Below the pieces are notes generated by a model, which was not told the origin of the DNA, ran no database searches, and saw only the letters and a list, made by a program, of their open reading frames with translations. 64,000 nucleotides of DNA. It comes from an uncultured bacterium (GTDB taxonomy: Bacteria; Bacillota_I; Bacilli_A; RFN20; CAG-826). Each line of letters starts with the position of its first letter. The first letter of the stretch is position 1. The DNA lies in the NCBI GenBank assembly GCA_949283025.1, contig CASDRB010000005.1:128347-192346 (forward strand), given 5' to 3'. Of this stretch, positions 1 through 7,137 are shown piece by piece. The position numbers and the translations under genes were made by a program.

Positions 1-95
1 CTAACTAAAACGGCACCATCAGCTTGCTTAGCGATTTCGCCAGTTTCAACAACGAACTTCTTTCCTTCGAATTCTAATTCGAATACTCTTTTCAT
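1..95 (-). CDS. pnp: Polyribonucleotide nucleotidyltransferase, N-terminal fragment (cut by window edge)
   Basis: The first 31 codons of a minus-strand gene are visible. They read MKRVFELEFEGKKF followed by VVETGEIAKQADGAVLV, matching the start of PNPase, the phosphorolytic 3'-5' exoribonuclease of mRNA decay. The rest of the first RNase PH domain lies outside the window. Its position directly downstream of rpsO is the classic rpsO-pnp order. The rpsO terminator sits between the two genes. The upstream purine run (GAAAGAGAG) is a weak ribosome-binding site. Confidence 0.9.
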   Translation of the reverse strand, partial: MKRVFELEFEGKKFVVETGEIAKQADGAVLV

Positions 96-168
96 TTCTT
101 TTTCTCTCTTTCTTAATATATACGCAAGTGATTATAACATAATCAAAATTAAAATAACATCTATAATT

Positions 169-191
169 AAAAAAGACCGCCGAAGCGGTCT
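169..191 (-). terminator. rpsO terminator
   Basis: Read on the minus strand, a 7-bp stem (AGACCGC/GCGGTCT) closed by a TTCG tetraloop is followed by a run of six T. It sits just after the rpsO stop codon and before pnp, so it terminates or attenuates rpsO transcription into pnp. Confidence 0.88.
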
Positions 192-207
192 AAATGAATT
201 ACATATT

Positions 208-477
208 TTATTTTCTTAAACCTAATCTTGCAATTAAGGTCAAATATGTTTCGCGATCAGTACGAGCTAAATAATCTAATAAAGCACGTCTTTGGCCAAC
301 AAGAATTAACAACGAACGTCTTGATGCGTGGTCTTTATCATGAACTTTTAAGTGAGCGGTTAAACGATTGATTTGTTTTGTTAAAATCGCTACTTGAACT
401 TCGGTTGAACCAGTATCTTTTGGATTTTTACCATATTCATTGACAATTTCTTGAATTTCAGTTTTGCTCAATGCCAT
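208..477 (-). CDS. rpsO: Small ribosomal subunit protein uS15
   Basis: This 89-residue protein has the normal length of bacterial S15, a primary binder of the central domain of 16S rRNA. The RRxLLxLVGQRRxLLxYL segment near residues 53-70 and the HxKVHxKDHxSRR region are family hallmarks. A strong ribosome-binding site (AGGAGG) lies seven bases before the ATG. It has its own promoter and a structured leader, and ends in a TTCG-loop terminator before pnp. S15 is known to autoregulate its mRNA in several bacteria. Confidence 0.97.
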   Translation of the reverse strand: MALSKTEIQEIVNEYGKNPKDTGSTEVQVAILTKQINRLTAHLKVHDKDHASRRSLLILVGQRRALLDYLARTDRETYLTLIARLGLRK

Positions 478-505
478 TTGTTTTTCCTCCTATTTTAATT
501 CTTAG

Positions 506-550
506 CTTAATCATCGGATAGCGTCGGAGTGTCGCTATTCAGCGATTAAG
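506..550 (-). promoter_or_regulatory. Structured 5' leader of rpsO, candidate S15 autoregulatory element
   Basis: On the minus strand an outer 7-bp stem (CTTAATC with GATTAAG, 544-550 and 506-512) encloses an inner 6-bp stem (ATAGCG with CGCTAT, 533-538 and 518-523). The two are separated by an asymmetric internal loop, and the apical loop is CACTCCGA-like. The hairpin lies between the rpsO promoter and its ribosome-binding site. S15 leaders that bind S15 and repress translation are known in Firmicutes. This fold is compatible with that role but was found by eye only. Confidence 0.5.
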
Positions 551-563
551 TTGCGCATGTATT

Positions 564-592
564 AATATACATATTAAATCTTTATTTGTAAA
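564..592 (-). promoter_or_regulatory. rpsO promoter
   Basis: TTTACA at -35 (587-592), a 17-base spacer and TATATT at -10 (564-569) face rpsO. The promoter lies across the 3' end of ribF, so rpsO can be transcribed independently of truB-ribF and carries a leader of about 75 bases. Confidence 0.65.
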
Positions 593-1488
593 GTCTTATT
601 TTTTAATTGTTTTTTTGCTTCATCAATATCAGATAGCACTTGTTTTTTTAATTCCTCAATATTGCTGAATTTTTGTTCTGAACGAATAAATTTAATAAAA
701 TCGCATTTAACTTCAAAGCCATATACTTCATTATCAAAATCAAAAATATTAACTTCGACGATAGGTTTGTCCAATTCATTGATTGTTGGATGGACACCGA
801 CATTAGCTAGCCCATAATATTCTTGATGATTGACACATACTTTACATAAATAAACACCATATTTGGGCATGACATAATCATCATTAATTTCAATGTTAAT
901 AGTATTAAATCCTAAATGTCTTCCTTTTCCAAATCCGTGTTTGACAACTCCGTTTATACTATAAGGACGATTCAATAGTTTATTGGCGTGTTCAATTTGG
1001 CCATCTTTAATCATTTTCCTAATCGAAGATGATGAAATTTTTTGGTTGTTTTCAAATCTTATGTTGATTAAATCAACATTAAAGTATTTTTTTAATAGGT
1101 CTGGTGTTCCTTTTCCTTGATATCCAAATGTAAAATCTTGTCCGCAAATCAAAATTTGTGGATTGATGATTTTTAACACTTTAAAAATAAAATCATCCGG
1201 CGATGTTTTAAGCATTCGTTCATCAACTTTTAACAATAACAAATATTCAACGCCCATTTTTTCAAATAGACTTTTTTTAAATTCTAGTGGCGTTATTTCC
1301 TCGTTTTTTAAATCGATGTTTTTAGGTGAAGATTCAAAACTTAAAACACCAATTGCATAAGAATATCGCCTTGCATGTTCAATCAATTTAGCATGACCAA
1401 TATGAACACCATCAAAAAAACCCAAGCATAAGCTGATTGGCTCATCAATTTTTATTGGATGATCAATATCAAAACTATAAATCTTCAT
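574..1488 (-). CDS. ribF: Bifunctional riboflavin kinase / FAD synthetase
   Basis: This 304-residue protein makes FMN from riboflavin and ATP and then FAD from FMN. The N-terminal FAD-synthetase domain shows the nucleotidyltransferase motif GFFDGVHIGH at residues 23-32 and ISSSSIR near 151-157. The C-terminal riboflavin-kinase domain starts near residue 175 and has GKGRHLGFNTINI near 188-200. Length and domain order are standard for RibF. The start overlaps the end of truB by 14 bases, so the two are co-transcribed and probably translationally coupled. truB-ribF-rpsO is a common Firmicutes neighbourhood. Confidence 0.95.
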   Translation of the reverse strand: MKIYSFDIDHPIKIDEPISLCLGFFDGVHIGHAKLIEHARRYSYAIGVLSFESSPKNIDLKNEEITPLEFKKSLFEKMGVEYLLLLKVDERMLKTSPDDFIFKVLKIINPQILICGQDFTFGYQGKGTPDLLKKYFNVDLINIRFENNQKISSSSIRKMIKDGQIEHANKLLNRPYSINGVVKHGFGKGRHLGFNTINIEINDDYVMPKYGVYLCKVCVNHQEYYGLANVGVHPTINELDKPIVEVNIFDFDNEVYGFEVKCDFIKFIRSEQKFSNIEELKKQVLSDIDEAKKQLKNKTLQIKI

Positions 1489-2332
1489 TAAAAAAACCTC
1501 TTAACGATTTGTATAAACCATCGCTAACTTTTTCATAAATTGCGAGCAATTTATCATTTTTATTAAAAATAGCAATTCTTTCATCGCTTTCATTTAAAAA
1601 TAAACGTTTTCCATTTTTTATATCTTTTTCAATATGCTCATTGACCACCACATGTTTAAAAAAGTTTAAACATCGATTAAAAGGAATAATAGAATCAGGG
1701 CATACAGTTTCAAAATTACTAGCCTGATTTAACAAATAATGCCCCACTTTTGTTCTTTGTAAATTTAATAAATGTCCGACACAATTTAATTGTTCAGCGA
1801 TAGTTTCACCTAATGTGCGTATATATGTACCTTTAGATACATGAGCTAAAAAAGTAATTGTTTGACCATCAAAATCAATCAATCTTAAATCAAAAATTTC
1901 AATGTCTTTTTCTTTTCTTTTGACTTGTTTTCCTTCTCTAGCATATTGATACAAAGGTTTGCCTTCAACTTTAATTGCCGAATACATCGGTGGCAATTGC
2001 TTTTGTTTTCCGATTAAACGATTAAAAGTCGATAATATATCTTGCTTAGTTAAATTAGGAATAGGCGTAGTTTGAATAACTTTGCCATCAACATCTGCAG
2101 AATCAGTTTTTTCACCAAGTTTTAATCTTGCAATATATGTCTTATCAAAAGATTCAATAAATTGACCAATTTTAGTGCCGTTATTAACTAAAATAATCAA
2201 TAGACCAGTCGCAAACGGATCTAAAGTTCCACAATGCCCAATCTTTTTTAAATTTAAAAGATGTTTTAACTTCGTGCATACGTCTTGCGAGGTCCAGCCT
2301 TGTGGCTTATCAAACAAAATAATTCCATCCAT
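1475..2332 (-). CDS. truB: tRNA pseudouridine(55) synthase
   Basis: TruB isomerises U55 to pseudouridine in the T loop of nearly all tRNAs. The motif [14 protein letters not shown] at residues 32-45 contains the catalytic aspartate (D38). The KxxxGxYIRTLG-type motif ([11 protein letters not shown]) is also present, and the 285-residue length is typical. It overlaps ribF downstream. The start faces the TtcA-GNAT gene across a 40-base divergent spacer. One tRNA-Met in this window (43112-43187) lacks its normal substrate base, U55. Confidence 0.95.
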   Translation of the reverse strand: MDGIILFDKPQGWTSQDVCTKLKHLLNLKKIGHCGTLDPFATGLLIILVNNGTKIGQFIESFDKTYIARLKLGEKTDSADVDGKVIQTTPIPNLTKQDILSTFNRLIGKQKQLPPMYSAIKVEGKPLYQYAREGKQVKRKEKDIEIFDLRLIDFDGQTITFLAHVSKGTYIRTLGETIAEQLNCVGHLLNLQRTKVGHYLLNQASNFETVCPDSIIPFNRCLNFFKHVVVNEHIEKDIKNGKRLFLNESDERIAIFNKNDKLLAIYEKVSDGLYKSLRGFFNEDL

Positions 2333-2357
2333 ACTTTATTTAACTTCATTAAAATAA

Positions 2358-2363
2358 TATAAT
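2358..2363 (+). promoter_or_regulatory. -10 box of the TtcA-GNAT gene (short or no leader)
   Basis: TATAAT lies nine bases before the ATG at 2373. No Shine-Dalgarno sequence precedes the start. Transcription would begin within about three bases of the start codon. No good -35 hexamer is seen, so the call rests on the -10 box and spacing. Confidence 0.45.
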
Positions 2364-2372
2364 TATTTCATT

Positions 2373-3566
2373 ATGAAAGCAATTAGAACCATTTTAGCTT
2401 GCATGCGCAAAGCCGACCAAACATTTAATCTAATTAATCATGGCGATAAAATTGTCGTTGGATTATCTGGTGGTAAAGATAGTGTTGCTTTATTATATTG
2501 TTTGAATTTATATCAAAAATTTTCACATAAAAATTTTATCGTTCAACCAGTGTATTTAGATTTAGGATTTCCTAATTCTAATAGCGAGCCATTAAAACAA
2601 TTTTGCCATTCATTAGGATATGATTTACACATCGAAAATTGTCAAGATGTGTATAAAATTTTAACCATCCAACAAGAAAAGCAACATTTAAATCATTTGC
2701 CATGCTCGATATGTTCTAAAATGAAAAAAGCGGCAATCAATAAAGTAGCAAATAATATCAAATTTAATAAAGTTTCGTTTGCCCACCATGTCGATGACGC
2801 AATTGAAACGCTATTTATGAATATGATTTATGGTGGTCGTTTTGCAACTTTTTCACCTATGATGGAACTACAAAGAGCTAACATTACATTTATTCGCCCT
2901 TTTATTAAAGTGCATGAAAAAGATATTATCCGATTAATTAAAGAAGAAAATTTGCCTGTTTTTGCTTCAGGATGCCCAGCTGATAAAACGACAAGTCGTC
3001 AAGATATCAAAAATATTTTAAATGATTTTAAAAAGAAATACCCCACTAGCGAAGATAATTTCTTAAATGCTTTAACTAATTATCATCAATTAGATTTATG
3101 GGGTGATGAAATTTATTATCAAGTCAACCAAAAAGGTTTAACCATCAAACCAGTAGTGACTTCTATTGATAAATATCATGAACTCAAAATTCGTCAAAAA
3201 GTATTTGAAAAAGAACAAAGTGTCTCGTTTTTAAAAGAATATGTTGATGATCAAGAACTTATTAGTGAATCTTTTTTAATTTGTTTTAAAAATAAAATAA
3301 TAGGTTGTGTAAGATACATTAATCAAAATCGCCAAATCATTATTCAACGACTAGCGATTTTAAAGCCTTATCGCCACAAAGGATATGGATATCAAGTAAT
3401 GATGTTTTTAAACGATTTTTTAAAAAGCAAATACACACCCGCTACTATTACTATTCACGCTCAATATTATCTCAAAGATTTTTATTTAAAACTTGGATAT
3501 AGCATCCAAGGAAAGCCGTTTTATGAAGCTAAAATCAAACATATTACCATGGTGAAAAATATATAG
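2373..3566 (+). CDS. TtcA-family tRNA thiolase (PP-loop ATPase) fused to a GNAT acetyltransferase domain
   Basis: Residues 1-245 form a TtcA-type domain that should activate a tRNA cytidine with ATP for 2-thiolation at C32. The PP-loop SGGKDS is at 32-37, the CxxC pair at C111/C114 (PCSICSK), HHVDDAIETLFMN at 138-150, and a third cysteine (C201) in SGCPADK. Three cysteines are what TtcA uses for its [4Fe-4S] cluster. Residues 265-397 are a GNAT fold with the acetyl-CoA loop RHKGYG at 334-339 and an ElaA-like ending (FYEAKIKHITM). TtcA proteins normally stop near residue 250-310, so the acetyltransferase tail is an added domain of unknown substrate. The gene is monocistronic and convergent with the lipoprotein gene at 3567. 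Confidence 0.85.
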   Translation: MKAIRTILACMRKADQTFNLINHGDKIVVGLSGGKDSVALLYCLNLYQKFSHKNFIVQPVYLDLGFPNSNSEPLKQFCHSLGYDLHIENCQDVYKILTIQQEKQHLNHLPCSICSKMKKAAINKVANNIKFNKVSFAHHVDDAIETLFMNMIYGGRFATFSPMMELQRANITFIRPFIKVHEKDIIRLIKEENLPVFASGCPADKTTSRQDIKNILNDFKKKYPTSEDNFLNALTNYHQLDLWGDEIYYQVNQKGLTIKPVVTSIDKYHELKIRQKVFEKEQSVSFLKEYVDDQELISESFLICFKNKIIGCVRYINQNRQIIIQRLAILKPYRHKGYGYQVMMFLNDFLKSKYTPATITIHAQYYLKDFYLKLGYSIQGKPFYEAKIKHITMVKNI

Positions 3567-4004
3567 TTATTTTAATTTATCTGGTACTGGTAAATCTAAT
3601 TGATTAAATAAATATACGTAAGTTTTTTTCTTATTTAAATCATATTCGTATGCATTTTCTATGTCTTGATAAGTTGCAGGATAAGAAACAATAATTACAT
3701 GGACATAATCTAGGTTATCTAAATTCGCGTATTCATGAATTATCTCTTTCATTTTATAAATTGGACATGGGAGTTCATATTGCATCCATTTAATTTTGTT
3801 GATGTTTATGCTATTTGATGGACTAGCTTCTATGCCGCTTTCCCAAGCTGAATGATATTGCCAGCAATAAATATTAAAATCTTTATCAAAATTTCTTTGA
3901 TATGGAACATAAGAATACTGTGAATAATCTCTAGCTGAACAACTTGTCAAACAACAAGTTAACAAAATAAGACCGACATTAACATTAAACAATATCTTTT
4001 TCAT
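3567..4004 (-). CDS. Small hypothetical lipoprotein
   Basis: The product starts with a signal peptide and a lipobox ending LTSC, so it should be lipidated and held on the outer face of the membrane. I chose the MKK start over an ATG four codons upstream (4016) because it gives a normal signal peptide. Neither has a good ribosome-binding site. The mature part (about 120 residues) has a CW pair near residue 48 and a LPCP motif. Both recur in the damaged gene at 4335-4619, so the two are paralogues. No family is recognised and no function can be assigned. Its stop codon abuts the stop of the convergent TtcA-GNAT gene. Confidence 0.7.
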   Translation of the reverse strand: MKKILFNVNVGLILLTCCLTSCSARDYSQYSYVPYQRNFDKDFNIYCWQYHSAWESGIEASPSNSININKIKWMQYELPCPIYKMKEIIHEYANLDNLDYVHVIIVSYPATYQDIENAYEYDLNKKKTYVYLFNQLDLPVPDKLK

Positions 4005-4035
4005 AGCATCATCCACTCATCAAGATAAGTTTTAT

Positions 4036-4315
4036 TTAAAGAGATATTAAAAAAGGTAGTTCGTAATAAGTTCCATCGTCTAAAATTATTTTTCTACTTC
4101 ATAAATAACATCATAACGATTTTTATAAATTAAATTATAAGCAGCAAGATTTTTTGTTTATTTAATGCACTGTTATCATTAATATGAACTACTTCATTTT
4201 CTTTAATAGCAAAATTAAAATACGAATTAGAATATTCACTGACAAATGGTAAAGTATTAACACACGAACATAGTGTTAATAAGAAAACAAAGATAAATAA
4301 GAATTTACTTTTCAT
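4036..4315 (-). pseudogene. Frameshifted small lipoprotein gene
   Basis: The open frame from 4315 starts with a signal peptide and lipobox (LLTLCSC) and stops after 61 codons. Adding one A in the A6 run at 4150-4155 and one A in the A5 run at 4089-4093 lets the frame continue. It then reads YNLIYKNRYDVIYEVEK and IILDDGTYYELPFL to a stop at 4036. The restored protein would be about 92 residues. Two independent homopolymer slips suggest a decayed gene, or less likely sequencing errors. It lies between two related lipoprotein genes. Confidence 0.6.
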
Positions 4316-4334
4316 AGACCATCAATAAAGAAAA

Positions 4335-4619
4335 CTAGGAATATCTAAAAAAATTATATACATAAATGTATTCGTCTTTATTTAAAAGTTTTTGTTGCTC
4401 ATTTATGAGTAATTCTTCTTTTAATAAAGGATTGCTTACAATGATAATATCGATTTTATCTAATTCTTCTTCAAACGCAAAAGTATGAATTAAAGTTCTC
4501 ATATGCTTTAAAGGGCAAGGCAAATATTGCTGTGTCCACAAAGCATATTCAACATCTTCTAAACTATAATAAGTAACAGAACTTTGCCATTGTTGGCCTT
4601 TATCTTTCCAACATAACAC
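4335..4619 (-). pseudogene. N-terminally truncated paralogue of the 3567-4004 lipoprotein
   Basis: Up to 94 codons are open from a GTG. They align with the lipoprotein at 3567-4004 over CW, then YLPCP, the HT/HEYA helix region, IIIVSNP and YIYVYNF. There is no signal peptide, no ATG and no ribosome-binding site. In-frame codons run upstream only to a stop at 4650-4652, inside the rbfA terminator. The 5' part of the gene, including the lipobox, has therefore been lost. It might still be expressed from the GTG, but a relic is more likely. Confidence 0.6.
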
Positions 4620-4632
4620 ATGACCATTAGAA

Positions 4633-4673
4633 AAATGATAACAAGGATATTATAGTTACTCTTGTTATCATTT
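4633..4673 (-). terminator. Terminator of the rimP-nusA-infB-rbfA operon
   Basis: A perfect 13-bp inverted repeat (AAATGATAACAAG and CTTGTTATCATTT, 4633-4645 and 4661-4673) with a 15-base loop follows rbfA. On the minus strand the stem ends in TTTTTC. On the plus strand it runs into an even better T tract, so it may work in both directions. Confidence 0.8.
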
Positions 4674-4679
4674 ATTTTT

Positions 4680-5021
4680 TTATTTATTGATTTTGCCGAT
4701 TAATTCATCTAACTTTTGTACTTTTTGATAAGTATCATCGTAAACAAATGTCAATTCAGGAACTCTTCTTGTATCCATCCGCTTAGCGAGTTGTGAACGA
4801 ATGTACCCTTTTGATTTTTCTAAAACATCCATCCCGCTTTCCACTTGATTTTGATCAAAAAACGAGACATACACTTTAGCATGAGACAAATCGTTGGTCA
4901 CCTTAACTTCAGGAATGGATACGAAACCTAGATGTGGATTTTTTAATTCAAATTGAATGATTTCCGAAAGATTTCTAGTAATGAGCGCTTGCAATCTTTG
5001 AATTTTATTATTGGTATTCAT
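4680..5021 (-). CDS. rbfA: Ribosome-binding factor A
   Basis: This 113-residue KH-type protein binds immature 30S subunits and helps process the 5' end of 16S rRNA. The N-terminal region (IQRLQALITRNLSEII) and the VSFFD and MDTRRVPELTFVYDD stretches are characteristic of RbfA. The gene is the last in the rimP-nusA-ylxR-infB-rbfA operon, its start touches the infB stop codon, and a strong hairpin terminator follows. Confidence 0.94.
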   Translation of the reverse strand: MNTNNKIQRLQALITRNLSEIIQFELKNPHLGFVSIPEVKVTNDLSHAKVYVSFFDQNQVESGMDVLEKSKGYIRSQLAKRMDTRRVPELTFVYDDTYQKVQKLDELIGKINK

Positions 5022-6850
5022 TACTTAGATTCCTCCACCATCTCATATCCTTCGATGATGTCATATTCTTTTATATCATTGAAATTTTCAATTAAAATGC
5101 CACATTCAAAGCCAAATTTAACTTCTTTGGCTTGGTCTTTTCCTCTTTGTAATGAAGCAATTTTTCCTTCATAGATGACAACGCCTTCACGCATGACGCG
5201 GATTAATGAATTATTTTTAATGACTCCTTCAGTCACCATGCATCCCGCGATAGTGCCCAAACGAGAAACCTTAAACAACTGTCTTATTTCAGCTTGACCA
5301 GTTACTTTTTCCACCATCACTGGTTTTAATAAACCTTTAGCAGCCGCTTCAATTTCTTCAAGTAAAGCATAGATGATACGGTGTAATCTAATTTCTACTT
5401 TTTCTTCTAAAGCTTTGGCTCTTGTTTTAGCATCAGGACGAACATTAAAGCCATAAATAATTGCCTTTGAAGCCGACGCTAATAAGACGTCAGATTCAGT
5501 GATAGCACCAGAAGTAGCACGAATTACATTAATTCTAACATTAGGGACATTAATTTTACCTAAAGACGCTTTAACTGCTTCAGCAGAACCAGTCGAATCG
5601 GCTTTCAAAACGATATTAATCGTTTGAATTTCGCCCTCTTTTTTAAGATTAAATAAATCTTCTAAAGTAGCCGCTGAGGTCGCTTTTTTCTCTTTAGCAT
5701 CTTTTAATTGTCTTCTTCTTAAAGCAATTTCTCTTGCTTCTTTTTCGCTTTCAAAAGCCATAAAATGATCGCCAGCTTGAGGCACTTCACTCAAACCTAT
5801 AACGCTTACTGGCGTAGCTGGAGCGGCAGTTTGCAAGACTTTTTTATGTTCATTAGTCATTCTTCTAACTTTACCATAACAAGTGCCAACAACTAAATGG
5901 TCCCCAGTTTTTAAAGTGCCATTTTGAATCAATAAAGTAGCTTTTGGACCTTCTTGTTTATCTAATTCGGCTTCTAAAACAATGCCTAATGCATAACGAT
6001 TAGGATTGGCTTTTAATTCTTTTAATTCTGCTACTAAAATGATTGCTTCTAACAATTTATCAATATTAATTTTCTTTTTAGCTGATATTTCCACGCAGAC
6101 CGCATCGCCACCAAATTCTTCAACGACGATATTTTGCGCCATCAATTCGTTTTTAACTCGGCTAGAATCAGCGCCAGGTTTATCAATTTTATTGATAGCA
6201 ACAATAATTGGAACGCCGGCTGCATTAGCGTGGTCAATCGCTTCAATTGTTTGTGGCATGACACCATCATCGGCCGCAACTACTAAGACAACAATATCTG
6301 TAACAGATGCACCGCGACTTCTCATCGCTGTAAATGCTTCATGTCCAGGAGTATCAATAAATGTAATTTTATGGCCGTTAATTTCTTTTTGATATGCACC
6401 AATTTCTTGAGATATGCCACCAACTTCATAATCGACTAAATTCGAATCTCTAATCGCATCAATTAAAGTAGTTTTACCATGGTCGACATGACCCATAATA
6501 GTGACAACTGGCGCTCTTTCTTTTAAATCATTTGGATCGTCTTTAATTTCTAATTCTTCAAAATTTTCAGCTTCAACTAAAACCTTTTTTTGAAAATCAT
6601 ATCCAAATTCTAAACAGATAGTTCCAATCATTTCATCATTTAATAATGTGTTGATTGTCATCATTTGCCCTTTTAAGAAAAAGTATTTAATAATATCGCT
6701 TGCTAAGATATCTAAACTTTTTGCTAATTCACCAACACTAATAGCGCCAGTATACACAAACACTCCATTATTAACTTTAGAACTAGATTGTTTAGAACTA
6801 ACTTTAGTTGATACATTAACTTTTCGATCAAATGTGGGTTTTTTTGCCAT
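5021..6850 (-). CDS. infB: Translation initiation factor IF-2
   Basis: IF-2 is the GTPase that places initiator fMet-tRNA on the 30S subunit and promotes subunit joining. The GTPase motifs are GHVDHGKTT near residues 120-128, DTPGHEAF, and NKID with the SAKK motif. Domains II, III and the C-terminal fMet-binding domain (VTGQAEIRQLFKVS) follow. At 609 residues it has a short N-terminal extension, as in other low-GC Firmicutes and Mollicutes. It is spaced 23 bases from ylxR upstream and touches rbfA downstream. Its partner, an initiator tRNA with C33, is at 36244-36320. Confidence 0.97.
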   Translation of the reverse strand: MAKKPTFDRKVNVSTKVSSKQSSSKVNNGVFVYTGAISVGELAKSLDILASDIIKYFFLKGQMMTINTLLNDEMIGTICLEFGYDFQKKVLVEAENFEELEIKDDPNDLKERAPVVTIMGHVDHGKTTLIDAIRDSNLVDYEVGGISQEIGAYQKEINGHKITFIDTPGHEAFTAMRSRGASVTDIVVLVVAADDGVMPQTIEAIDHANAAGVPIIVAINKIDKPGADSSRVKNELMAQNIVVEEFGGDAVCVEISAKKKINIDKLLEAIILVAELKELKANPNRYALGIVLEAELDKQEGPKATLLIQNGTLKTGDHLVVGTCYGKVRRMTNEHKKVLQTAAPATPVSVIGLSEVPQAGDHFMAFESEKEAREIALRRRQLKDAKEKKATSAATLEDLFNLKKEGEIQTINIVLKADSTGSAEAVKASLGKINVPNVRINVIRATSGAITESDVLLASASKAIIYGFNVRPDAKTRAKALEEKVEIRLHRIIYALLEEIEAAAKGLLKPVMVEKVTGQAEIRQLFKVSRLGTIAGCMVTEGVIKNNSLIRVMREGVVIYEGKIASLQRGKDQAKEVKFGFECGILIENFNDIKEYDIIEGYEMVEESK

Positions 6851-6873
6851 AACATCACCTTCTTTCTTTAAAT

Positions 6874-7137
6874 TTATTTAATTAAGAGTTGATAGATTTG
6901 CTCATATATTAAATCATCAACATCACATTTTAATGCTTTCTTAAGCATTTTCTTTTTTTTAATAAGGTTAAATAAAGATAAATCTTTTTTAACATAAGCA
7001 CCGCGACCAGCTATATTTTGATTTAAATCAATAACAACTGTTCCATCTGGGATTTTACAAACTCTTATTAATTCAGTTTTTTTTAATAAACCATCATATG
7101 CTAATGGCTTTCTTAATATTTCTTTTTTGCTATTCAT
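6874..7137 (-). CDS. ylxR: YlxR-family protein (DUF448)
   Basis: This 87-residue protein lies between nusA and infB, the normal place of YlxR, a small nucleic-acid-binding or nucleoid-associated regulator. The family core is clear: KKTELIRV, then VVIDLNQNIAGRGAYV with the GRGAY motif, followed by a basic helix. The N-terminal RKCxxC signature is replaced by RKPLAYDG, so the two usual cysteines are gone. Its start touches the nusA stop. No ribosomal L7Ae-like gene accompanies it, although that gene is often present in Bacilli. Confidence 0.85.
   Translation of the reverse strand: MNSKKEILRKPLAYDGLLKKTELIRVCKIPDGTVVIDLNQNIAGRGAYVKKDLSLFNLIKKKKMLKKALKCDVDDLIYEQIYQLLIK

Noticed and set aside
6006..6392. 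Plus-strand reading frame opposite infB
   Set aside because: It mirrors the conserved GTPase domain of IF-2 and has no start signal.
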